From contig NC_134982.1 in NCBI RefSeq assembly GCF_965638725.1, positions 42,584,799 to 42,648,798 on the forward strand: 64,000 nt of DNA, read 5' to 3'. Source of the stretch: Aptenodytes patagonicus. Taxonomy: Eukaryota > Chordata > Aves > Sphenisciformes > Spheniscidae. Each line of letters opens with the position of its first letter. The stretch's first letter is position 1. Shown piece by piece: positions 38,060 to 48,289 of this stretch. The translations under genes were made by a program, and so were the position numbers. The notes below the pieces were generated by a model, which searched no databases, was not told where the DNA came from, and saw only the letters and a list, made by a program, of their open reading frames with translations.

Positions 38060-38640
38060 TGGCTTCCTCTGAGTGTTTGGTGATTGTTCAAATGCCATGA
38101 AATTGTCCACAAGAATTTTCCCCACTTGGGAGATTTTGATTGTGAATTTTTATTTAATTAACAGACCATTCTGTCTTTCTACAAACCTTTACTCTGTGGT
38201 TGATATGGTAGATGGAGAATCTATGATAAATAGTCTTGATAAACACTATTCATGTACTTCTTCATTTTTAAAATCGAATCCATTATCAGATTGTATTTTC
38301 TGAGACAATGGGAGTGTAGCAAACTGCTAATTTAATCCTATTACTGGGGGTGGTGCTGTGGCGCCTCGGGCTGAATGTACATGTTCCAAGCCACTTATTA
38401 ACTGTCAGGATATGCTGCCATCCCTTGGTAGTTCACTGCAAAGGGCCTGAGTAGTCTATTAAACAGGTTTGTGCAATAGTTTCCCTTTTCTCAGGTTAGG
38501 ATATTGTTGGCCATGGGCTAAGCATCAAGCCACAGTTTAGCGAAACTGGCATGAGTACGCTTACTATTTGTTTAGCTAGAGTATGTGTTACAGGCCATGC
38601 CTGTTTGTCTGCATGTTAAAAGAGATTTGAACTCCCCTTA
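38060..38640 (-). pseudogene. Retroviral integrase remnant
   Basis: The minus strand carries IDYSGPL at about 38459-38440, matching the first catalytic Asp context, and IQSDNGFDF at about 38294-38268, matching the second Asp. About 65 bases later comes a PYQPQSKG-like context for the third acidic residue, where the frame is lost by what looks like a one-base deletion. In-frame stops interrupt the core. It belongs to an old endogenous retrovirus pol and is not functional. Confidence 0.65.
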
Positions 38641-38949
38641 AGTCCTAACCACTTGTGTAGCCACCTTCCTAACCACTCCTCACAGGCTTTTTGGACTGTA
38701 TTAATTTTAGTTAAATGATTCATGCCACAGGCAACAAAACAGTTCTGAGTCAGGGAATTTTACTTAATTAATTTCTGGCCAATTAAGAATCTTTTAATTA
38801 CAGATTCTGGTATTGAGAAATAAAGAAACAATTGAACAAACACTTAGAGAAACACAGCACAGCTTCACTCTGAACACCCCAGTAGAAAGGCGTGGTAATT
38901 TTGTATAGGTCCTAGAGACTGATCATCTGTTTACATGTTTAGGGCTTTC

Positions 38950-39185
38950 TGATGTTTTGGAAGCCACTGCCAAAAGGTATTTTACCTTGAAAGAACATGT
39001 AAGGATCTGGCTAATATACTAAATCCTGGAATATAAGAGCACCAGAAACCTGGAGTACCTACGGCTCCTCCTAGTTCTGTTTTATTTTTAGGTGGAGCCA
39101 GGTCCTGAATCTCATTCAAAACCGGTTGAGGAATTATTTCTTCCTCCTACATACCTAGTTCTTACAAACACTACTTCTTGACTAG
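38950..39185 (-). pseudogene. Reverse transcriptase C-terminal (thumb/connection) remnant
   Basis: The minus strand has PPKNKTELGGAVGTPGF and then YIPGFS (about 39110-39040), the conserved retroviral motif at the end of the reverse transcriptase where L..FLG..G.....IPGFS is usual. It continues the pol gene from the far side of the LTR insertion at 39191. RNase H should lie at 38650-38950 but is too decayed to assign. Confidence 0.55.
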
Positions 39186-39339
39186 GACCCTGTCGTGGTT
39201 TAACCCCAGCCGGCAACTGAGCACCACACAGCCGCTCACTCACTCTCCCTGCCCTCCCCCCACCCCGGTGGGATGGGGGAGAGAATTGGAAGAGTAAAAG
39301 TGAGAAAACTCATGGGCTGAGATAAGAACAGTTTAATAA

Positions 39340-39380
39340 CTGAATAATAACAACAACAACAATAACAATAATAATAATAT
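39340..39380. repeat. (AAC/AAT)n within the LTR
   Basis: A run of AAC, AAT and AACAAT triplets. On the LTR sense strand it is a GTT/ATT-rich stretch downstream of the TATA element. Confidence 0.85.
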
Positions 39381-39492
39381 AGAAAGCAAGTGATGCACAA
39401 TGCAATTGCTCACCACCCACTGACCGATGCCCAGCCAGTCCCCGAGCAGCGGCCCCCCCGGACAGCTTCCCCCCAGCTTTATATGCTGAGCA

Positions 39493-39500
39493 TGACGTCA
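39493..39500. promoter_or_regulatory. Perfect CRE palindrome in the LTR
   Basis: TGACGTCA, the consensus site for CREB/ATF factors, lies 8 bases upstream of the LTR TATA-like element when read on the minus strand. Both elements look intact in this copy. Confidence 0.7.
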
Positions 39501-39761
39501 CATGGTATGGAATATCCCTGTGGCCAGTTTGGGTCAGCTGTCCCGGCTGTGCCCCCTCCCAGCTTCTGGTGCACCTCCAGCCTTCTCAGTCGGTAGAGCA
39601 TGGGAAGCTGAAAAGTCCTTGACTAGTGTAAGCACGACTTAGCAACAACTAAAACATGGGTGTGTTATCAACATTATTCTGATCCTAAATCCAAAACACA
39701 GCACTGTACCAGCTACGAGGAAGAAAATTAACTCTATCCCAGCTGAAACCAGGACAGACCC

Positions 39762-40110
39762 TGTCCATTTTTGTCCGGGACTTCTATCGCTAGAGTTGAG
39801 AGGTGTTTGGTAATTACATCCATGCCCTGTTGTACTAATTGTTAATGGTTAAGATCTTGCTCAGCAATCAGTAGGTTATTGCCAAGTACCATCAGGTTTC
39901 TTGACTGGCCACACCAGACTATCGTATGGTGAATATCTCTTTTCTATTATTCCCTATCGTGCTAGTTGTTGGATCAATTCAGACACAAGACAAATACTAC
40001 TGGTTATCTGTATTGTGGGATACATACTGGTTTGCTTTCAAACAGAGATGGGGCAAGTTGGAGCAAACAGGTGTGAGCTTCCTTTTGGTTCATATTAAGA
40101 CGCTCAGGTG
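39762..40110 (-). pseudogene. Reverse transcriptase N-terminal (fingers) remnant
   Basis: The minus strand at about 39935-39880 reads YSPYDSLVWPVKKPDGTW, the conserved retroviral fingers motif, preceded by a block like IPQYR. The sequence to the left is cut at 39761 by the LTR insertion. Stops and frameshifts are present. The palm with the YxDD site is not recognisable. Confidence 0.65.
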
Positions 40111-40139
40111 ATGATCCAATTTCCCATTTTCCCTACCTG

Positions 40140-40400
40140 TCATCCTCTGAGGATATCCATCTCCAGGATAATCATGGTACCTAACAGGACCTGAGGTTTA
40201 ACCATTCTGACATTTGGCAGAAATAATTTCATCTTAATCATGGGATGTGTGACTGTTTTGCCATTTGCTTCTATTACTGAGTCTTTGCTTCATTTAAGGG
40301 GAGCCCTTCCTTCATGTATGTCCTTATGTATCATAGAGATTTGGGCTCCAGGATCTATTAAAAAGGCAGTGGAGAACTTGTCACTGACCAACATTTCCAG
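40140..40400 (-). pseudogene. Retroviral aspartic protease remnant
   Basis: The minus strand at 40364-40326 reads FLIDPGAQISMIH, matching the active-site motif LIDTGA of retroviral proteases with Thr changed to Pro. It lies between gag-like sequence and reverse transcriptase, the normal order. The Pro substitution and a stop about eight codons later make it inactive. Confidence 0.6.
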
Positions 40401-40449
40401 ACTCAGATGGCGGTGGGCTGCTCAGATGGCTGACGGTCCTGCAGTGGGG

Positions 40450-41995
40450 TCTGGCCAGTCCTGGTGCCCAAGATCGATGTGGGGACCTGGAGGAGTGGGG
40501 CTGAGGCAGCTGCTGGTTGGGGCCTCTGGATATTTTGCACTGGCATGTTTTCTCCTGCTAATTGTTTGAAAGTATCTATGGAAAGACCCTGCAGCTGCCA
40601 CTGCTTTAAACCTTTATCTCAGCCTTTCTGGCTTCCTGCCTCGTTGATAGTGGTCAGAAGTTGTTTGCTTTTCTTGGCTCGCCCATGGCTTTCCTGTGGT
40701 GGTGGTGTGCTGGAGACGGGTTGGGGGGGTAGTGTCAAGACCTTTCCTGGGTTTGTGTTACTCAGACTTTAGGTGGCGCTTTTGGACCGTCATATAATGA
40801 CAATACGACCAACACCTGCTGCCGGGCTCCTGGCCAGAGAGTGTCGGCACCCACACACAGACAGCTGCCATGGTCAGCAGTGCTGGAGCATTAGATTTTG
40901 GGGCAGCTTCTTCTACCATGGGATGACGTGCACCTGCAGGGGCGTCTTGCTCCCATGGGTTATTCAGAGCAGTTTGTCCACCACTGACCTATATCCCTCT
41001 TTTTAGCAAGTCTAAGATGGCATATTTTAATACTGCCTTTTCTCATTTGCTAGTATTCTCCCAAAGCCATCCATCTTTACCTCCTCTGTCACTAGCAGGT
41101 GAGGTACAAGCCCATCCTGCTGCACAATTAAATAAACTATTCACATGGACATAGGTTTCTCCAGATTTCATGGCAAATCGTGTCTGTAAATCAGTGACTT
41201 CTTGAGAAGTGAAACCACAGGCAGTAATAGTAGCAGGGGGCAGCTGCTGTCCTGGCAGTTTGTCAGGCTCTTCTGTTGTATTTATTTGGTGCTACTCCCT
41301 GAACCTTGTCACCTTCTGAGTCAAGGAGTGTATCACCGGGTGCTTAGGGGATGGGGGCTTGGGTATCACAGAGTGTTGAGGGGGTGGGGGGATTGGGGTC
41401 AAGATAACAGCACATATTTATCTCAACCAATTTCATACATAACAGTCATAAACTTGACTGGGCCTATTTTGTCAGTTTGGAACAGTTGTTGCCATCGCTG
41501 CAGAGCTTTGGCAATGATATGGTGTTGTAATTTACTTTCTAGTACTTATTTTGTGCTTCCAGTTGACTATTTCTGGTATTATAGGTTACATTGCTTTGGT
41601 TAAGTTTTCTTCCTCAGCTAGAGATTTTACCTTGTTTGTCTCTTAACCTGTCTCCTGCTGTCCGCAGGCAACTTCTGAGTAACCGGTGTAATCCTGACTT
41701 GATTTTTCCACCTCTCACACTATGACCATATTGCCATAGGGTCCATATAGCTTTCCTATGCCGACTCGATATCCCAGTGTGGATTATCATATCTCTCCTT
41801 TATAAACTTTTGCCCTGTGGGGCTATGGAGAGCTGGAGACCAGACCTGCTTTGGCATCGCTGGGGCAGAGACTGATGGGCCTGCGGGGCAGAAATGGGGT
41901 CCTGGAACAGGGGCAAGGGGGAGGCCCTGGGGACTTGGGCAGGGATAGTGAGGCTCAGCAGTGCTTTTATGTCCCTGGCAGTTTCTCAACAATTT
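40450..41995 (-). pseudogene. gag-like remnant of the decayed retrovirus
   Basis: This lies directly upstream of the protease on the minus strand, where gag belongs. Frames are fragmentary. A proline-rich block at 41992-41756 and a block at about 41500-41430 (WQQLFQTDKIGPVK) look gag-like. No zinc knuckle (CxxC...C) was seen. The assignment rests mainly on position. Confidence 0.35.
41347..41398 (+). repeat. G-rich tract with quadruplex potential
   Basis: Successive runs of four to six G (GGGGATGGGGGCTTGGG and GGGGGTGGGGGGATTGGGG) occur inside the gag-like area. Confidence 0.6.
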
Positions 41996-41999
41996 TCTG

Positions 42000-44900
42000 T
42001 TCCAGCTGTATGAGGCATATACAAATCAGACAACAGGTAAATGCAACAACACCAAAAAAGCCATCCAACCTTTCCTAGGTACCCTAGCACATATACCATG
42101 TCCTTGTGGGAGAGCTGAGGACAAGCAAATGAATGTCACATTCACCATTTCCAGGGGTGCTGGTCACACTGAGGAGAACATTGCTTACAGAAGTTCAGAG
42201 ACAGCCTCTGGATCTGTCCTGGGCACTCTTGGCATTTCTAGTTACGAGGACCCACTCAGCATGTCCGTTCACTTTCCTGTGAACACTGAGCCTGACCAGG
42301 GAAGATGCTGAGCCCCTGTCTTGCTGCTGAATTCATTACAGGTGTGAGGCTGCTGGAGAGGATAGTCACCCATAGTCAAGGTCTGCAGGTGTTGTCTCAT
42401 TCAGCTTCGCAAGGCCCAGGGGACATCGGCTGGCAATGGACAGCTGAGCTGCACAACACCATGGAGGATTTGTAGATGAGGATTTTTGTCTCTGCCCAAA
42501 TGTCTTCAAAAACATGGGCCCTGGAGGCCATCACAATCAGGCAAAGATCAGTTTTTCTGATATCTTCAGTGCCCAGATACTTACTCTAATTTGGCAATAT
42601 CACTTTGCTTTGTTCCTGGTTCATCCTTGCATTTCCACCAGTTCTGTGGTTACTCCTGTAGACCAAACACCACTCCTCTGGTTCAGGGGCCCATGGGCTG
42701 CTCATGAATTTGCACAGGAAGCTTTAGGAGCAGGGCCAGGTTTTTTGTTACACAAAGGTATGCTCTTTCTAACAGGAAGACAAGAATCTAGCATTCACAC
42801 TTCATGACCACATGGGCTCAGCTCTCTGGCTGAGATTTCCCCTCCCACAGTTTTAAAATCCAAATCCATAATATGGTGGGAAACTTGTGTGGTTGTTCTG
42901 AAAAGCAGAGCAATTAAGAAAGCTCTTCTCCACAGAGCTTAGCCATGGCCAGTTTGGTTTAGGGCAAACTGGCCAAAAACCTTAGGGCACCCAATAGGCA
43001 CAACAAGCTGTGCTTTTTCTTCTGAAATGTGGTTATTGAGGGTGTGCTGCTAGACTATAGGCTCTGTGTGACTTCATTACTGTTTATTGCACTTGGGGCA
43101 AGTCTCCACAGATGTCTGAGCCCTTTCTTTTCTCCTTATTTCATTTTGCAGAGGAAAGGATCAAACAAAATGGCTGAGAAACTCAGCATGTTATCTTGCT
43201 GTCTACCTACCTACATCCTCCTCCCTTCTGCCAGTGTGGGGAGTGCAGGCTGGCAATTGCTAATTGACATGGTCCTGAGAGCTGAAGTGATGCCCATCTC
43301 AACGACAGCAGTGTGATCTGAAGTGGAAAGCAAAAAAATATCCAGTCCCTTTCACTGTACCTGACTGCTGAGCAGGAAGCAGGACCTCACGACTGGGGTC
43401 ATGTTCGTGTCATGGTGGCTCCAGATAACCACTACAGGAGACATGGAGCAAAGAGCCACAGTGGCTGCAGCCCAGCCGCAGAGCCATGAACTCTGGAGGG
43501 GTGAGGCACAAAATGGTGAAACACCTTTCTTCTGTGGTACAGAGAGAGAAACTACAGCAACCCCAGGGAGTCCTGGCATGACTCTGCAGCAGTCCCAGGC
43601 AGAGGGACGTCCTCCAGGGACTACAGATGACTCACCTGGACCCCCAAGCCTGCATGGCAGAGGGCACTGCCAAGTTCTCCAGGGCACATAGAGAAGAATT
43701 CCCTGACACTGAGCAGTGACATCCCCTCTAACCTGGGGGAAGGCCATGCTCTCCTAATAACCTCATGTGGGACTCATGGGAGCCCAGCTGTCCCCAGCTG
43801 CCCTGCTGGCCTCAGCGGCATCAAGCATAGCAAGACACCTGCTTCATTAGAGAAATAACTGAAAATGGGAGAAGAGAGTGGCAGTCTGGTGGGGGTGGAG
43901 GGAGGTCAGTGCTGCACCCATGGAGCAGCTGGGACCTGCCAGCGACCAGGAAGCCAAGCCAGCTGAGCTCTCCCAGCAGGAGCTGAGAGCTCAGAGCAGC
44001 CTGTGGGAGTGCTGCTCTGTCCACCACAGGCCAAAGTGTTCCCACCTCTGCACCTTCCTTTGGCCCACTTGTCACCAGCCAAAGATCCATGGTGACAAGG
44101 CCCAACACTGGGCTGGCCGGGCTGCCATCCTTTAACACAGGGGTCCCAGCTGGCAAGACAGGTGGCAACCAAGACAAGACAAGAATCAGGCAGAAATGGG
44201 GAGTATCCTGGGCTGCTGGTGAGATCCTGAGCAGCTGGGCTGTGGGCACCTGGGACAGTTACCCCAGAGGGAGCGAGGGGCCATGGGTTTGTGTTGACCC
44301 TTACTCAGTCCATGAGAACAGCTTCACCCTGGGATCAGCATCCCTTCTGGGGCCTGGGCTCTGTGATTGCCTCTTGGCTAGGAACCTCGACAGGTTTACT
44401 GAGTCCCTTCTGAGCCCCTGTGAGTAGGATGCTGTCTGTGTGTGAATGCTGGGGAGATACCCGAGTGGTTACTGCCCCAAACCGACATAGAGTGTTTTCC
44501 TTTGGTCTGAGTTTGGTGGATGTCCTCCTCTCCCAAGGACTCCAGCCCTGAGCAGTGTCTGAATTCTTTTACGTATTTTCCTGAGCTAGATCACAGCAGG
44601 CATGCATTCTTCAGACTCCTGTACCATCTGACAGGTTACCAAGAGTCCGTGCTTTAAACAAACTAAGTAAAATATTTAATAGGTGCAGTCTTCAACAAAA
44701 AAGACAAAAAAATGCATGAAATTCTATGTGCTACATTTGAAAGAAGTTATAATATATCCATACACAGGCATCTGTTTTCTTGGGTGCTGAATCTGGTTTT
44801 ATCAGAGAGGACTTCTAGTTAGAGCAGCCCAGAGTCATTCTACTGCATTCACAGTGCCAGTGACTCTTACAGTGATGTAGGGCCAAAGGATTTATTTCCA

Positions 44901-47900
44901 TGTTGTTTTTCTTTGCTTTGTACAGTTTATCCTACCCATAAGGAAAACAGTGGAATTTATCAGTGTTTATATAACTAGAAAAGCCTGTTATACAGAAAAA
45001 AGAAATCCTTGCCTTGCTACCCTGGTAGGTTTCATTGTGCTCCCGTGCTTGTGGGCAAAGTGCGCAGACCTCACATACGTCCACTTACAAACTGAGCTCT
45101 TAGGAAGAATAATTTTGGGGGCTTACAGACATTCTTCTGCTTTTAATTCGCACTCCACAGTTTAGTTTCACTCACTTGTTTTGGTATGAGCACATCCAAA
45201 CAAATGGAGATTGAAGGAAGGACTTTCATAAGAGACTCACAGGAGAGGGTACTTCTATTTGCTGGTTATGGGAGACGAGTATAAAATTGCCCTTGTGTTT
45301 ACCGAAAATTTCAGCCTTGAAACCCATTTTGAAAGAGAACTACTATACACAGACAGAAATACCACTGTTTATGTATGAATACAGAATATAGATTAAAACA
45401 TATTTGTTAGAGAGCTGAATACTAGTAAGTATTGGAAATTATTTATCACTAAGGCAAAATTAACACTTACTCCTGATACCTGGTTGAACAGCATGTCAGA
45501 AAGCAACAGTATTGCATTGGAAGTGACAAATCTAGTTAATTATTACTTTCTGACATCTAAAAATGAATCATGAGTTCTGCTATGAAATGTGTTTTGGACT
45601 GCCATAACATTACTTTTTAATTATTAATATATAATTTGGTAAACTACAGGGTACCTTACACTTCAGGCAGCTAAATAAACTCGCAAAGCAGACAGGATGT
45701 TCTTACTGATTTGCTAAAAATCAATTCTGAATCTTAAGACTTAGATGTTTACTTAAAATAAGTTATTTGAAGCCATAAAGATATATCTTTGTGAGCTTAA
45801 CAATAGGGGATTTTTAAGAATGTTTAAGAATGTCCAGATGTGTAGGTTATTGGACATCATTAAAACTATTTGAATGACCGTCATGAAATATAGTAAGTAC
45901 TTCTATTGTTTCTACTACATGAAAAGGCACATGTAAAGAAAAGTTAGCTAAAATGCTAACTGAAGTGCTTAAAAGCTATGTGTTTAAAATAAGAAAGGTA
46001 CAGGACATGTGTGTGTAGTTGACCATTCTAGAAGAATGTTGTTTCAGTTCTTCTTGGTCCGCTTACTTTCAAGTCTACTTTGTCCCATTAATATTTCTGC
46101 CACCAGATGTGGAGTTGTTCTTCATAGAGCAGAAAACTTTTTCTTCCTCTTTTTGATTGGAACGAAGGCTATGTGTGAATCACCTGTTGAAGGTAAATGG
46201 GCCTCTCTCAAAGGAATTAGTATTATTGTCACTATGATTTGGAGAAAGGCAAAGCACGCTAAGAATCCTAATGGGTGCATGTAGTGGTGCCCAGTGATCC
46301 TGCCTCATTCCTATTCCAAGATGTACATAGGTGAAACTCAACTGAATTTCTACAGTTTTGAACAAAACTAAACCCTCTCATTTCAAAATTATGGCAAAAT
46401 GGAAGAGCTGATTTTATACTTCTTACATGATTTTTCTATTCTAAAAATCCAAATCACAGGAAAGTCTCATATAACTGCTGTGGAAATCAGTGGAATTAAC
46501 TAGAATGAGAGTTTTAGTTCTTTAGTTCCACTCTTCATAATCTGAATTTTGTTCTGTTTAATGCAGTAAGTGGCCAGATAGGCTGTCTCTCTGCTTTTAT
46601 ATATGTGTGCACGTGTTTGTGTGTATGTATATACCCAATACCCGAAGAGGCTTAAGGACATGTGTGTCTATGGGGACACAACAAAGAACGTCAGATAGCT
46701 ATTTTGCTGTGAGTGGCCCTCATTTCCTATGTGCCATTACTGTTTCAGCTCTATTTTCTTGTACCGACGTGTGCCATTTTGGCGAACAATGGATTTTTAG
46801 AAGATCTTTCATTTCCAGGAAAATAAAAGCCACAGTCATATGGAGAGCTGGCTTTTACAGTTTTTTTGACCTACAGTGTGGCAGTCAAGGTTATTTTAGA
46901 AGTGCAACTGGTGAATTGTATTAATCCTTCTGGTTCACCCCTGCAATACTCAGGAACTATTTTCTTATCTTTATTGTGTCTCTTCATACATGCAGTCATT
47001 CACTTATCTCACATATCCCAGGTTCGATTCTATTACAACATATTGTGCACATAGTCTAAACAAGAGTGGATGTTTCGTGTTTGTAGAGGGACCAACATTC
47101 ATTCTTGAAACTGATGGGTAAAACCCACAAAGCAGCAGTACACATTTCAGGCTCCTTTATGAGCGAATGAATAATCTTTTGATCCTAGCAGAAAAGATAA
47201 AAAAACCTCATAAAATTTATAAAGGACTGAACGTTGGCTTTATGCCACAAAAAATACAAGCTCAGTATTCGGTATCTGTAGGGGTTCATCCTTCAGAATA
47301 TGGATGTTTTAACAGTTAGCTTCTGCCTTCTGTCAAAGTGGACTATCATCTTTCAGTTGGTAACAGCTACATGTTGTTTGATTCCTGGACATCGATAGCT
47401 AGATTCCTTTACATTTTGTAAAGGAATTTTCATTTTTCTGTATTTATGTTCCATTTAAATGTTTCAAGTGCCTGCACACTTCTTGCTACAAATACATTTA
47501 TTTTTTACAAGTGACCCTTTAAAGAGGATGTATGATGTAATGGAAAGGAAAGGCCATTAGTCTGTTTTAACTCTCTGTGAAACAGTAGCACCTGCTTCCC
47601 TTTAAATTTGCGGTCCATATTAAGATTTTGGAAAACCTTAGGAAACTCAGCATGGCCTTCTGTGTTTCTGCAAAATCAGATTAGTAAAGGCACAGTTTAG
47701 AAGTTCCTACAATAACAAAACATATCAGAAAACCCAAGATTACAGCTTTCTGACATTACAGGTCACGGTCTCTAAAAAATGCTATGCTGACATTTTTATT
47801 TCTCACAAACTGAATTTATGTTAAAGTTATGTTTATGTACTTCCCTGTCAATTAACACAAATGGTAGCTTGCAGCACCATTGAAAAAGGGCGACAAGTCT

Positions 47901-48110
47901 ATTCTGCATGAGGTGAGAAGGAGAAACTGAAAGAAAAAAGATTAAAAGAACCAAAATCTCATGTTTTCTTGGGCCATATTAGTAAGAGGAGACAATTTCT
48001 AATAATGTTTTGAAAGAATACCTCTGTGTGAGGGTGGCAAATAAACAGAGACTTGCAGGACATGCATTTCATATTCAGCAGTTCGACACTTGCTGCATTG
48101 TCTTGGCAGA
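42000..48110. other. Intergenic, includes a GC-richer patch
   Basis: No coding exon was recognised. The part at about 43350-44450 is clearly richer in G and C than its surroundings and has overlapping open frames on both strands, none with a family signature. It could include the 5' end of the retrovirus or be unrelated. The rest is AT-rich. Confidence 0.4.
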
Positions 48111-48144
48111 GTTATCAATGGGCAGGGCCCTGGGTGGGACTTGG

Positions 48145-48285
48145 GACACCTGGATTCCAGTTCTGATCCACTCACTGGCCCATTAAGTAAACTTGTGCAA
48201 ATTATTAGTTTTCCCACCTGTAAAAACGTGATAATGCTATCTGCCTTGTAAAGCACTTTGAGATACACAGCTGAGAAAAAATAAT
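48145..48285 (+). mobile_element. Ancient MIR-type SINE
   Basis: In order it shows CACCTGGATTCCAGTTCTGATCC-like, AAACTTGTGCAAATTATTAG, TTTTCCCACCTGTAAAA, GATAATGCTATCTGCC and TAAAGCACTTTGAGAT. These match the MIR consensus blocks (TTGGGCAAGTCACTTAA, TTTCCTCATCTGTAAAATG, GATAATAATACCTACC, AAAGCACTTTGAG) in the same order and spacing. MIR families predate the bird-mammal split, so this is a very old insertion. Confidence 0.65.
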
Positions 48286-48289
48286 AAGC

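Larger units (their letters stand above)
39191..39756 (-). mobile_element. Solo LTR of an avian endogenous retrovirus
   Basis: The 566-bp element has near-perfect inverted ends: TGTCGTGGTTT on the left and AAACCAGGACA on the right, with one mismatch. It is flanked by the 5-bp target duplication GACCC at 39186-39190 and 39757-39761. It reads as an LTR on the minus strand, because TATA (CATATAAAG, 39485-39477) lies just downstream of a CRE (TGACGTCA) only in that direction. An AAC/AAT-type repeat sits inside. No internal viral sequence remains between two copies, so it is a solo LTR from recombination. It sits inside the pol gene of an older retrovirus. Confidence 0.88.

Noticed and set aside
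41961..42311. 116-codon plus-strand frame with NQT and NNT glycosylation-type sites
   Set aside because: It is on the opposite strand to the retrovirus and has no family signature; the motifs are short enough to occur by chance.
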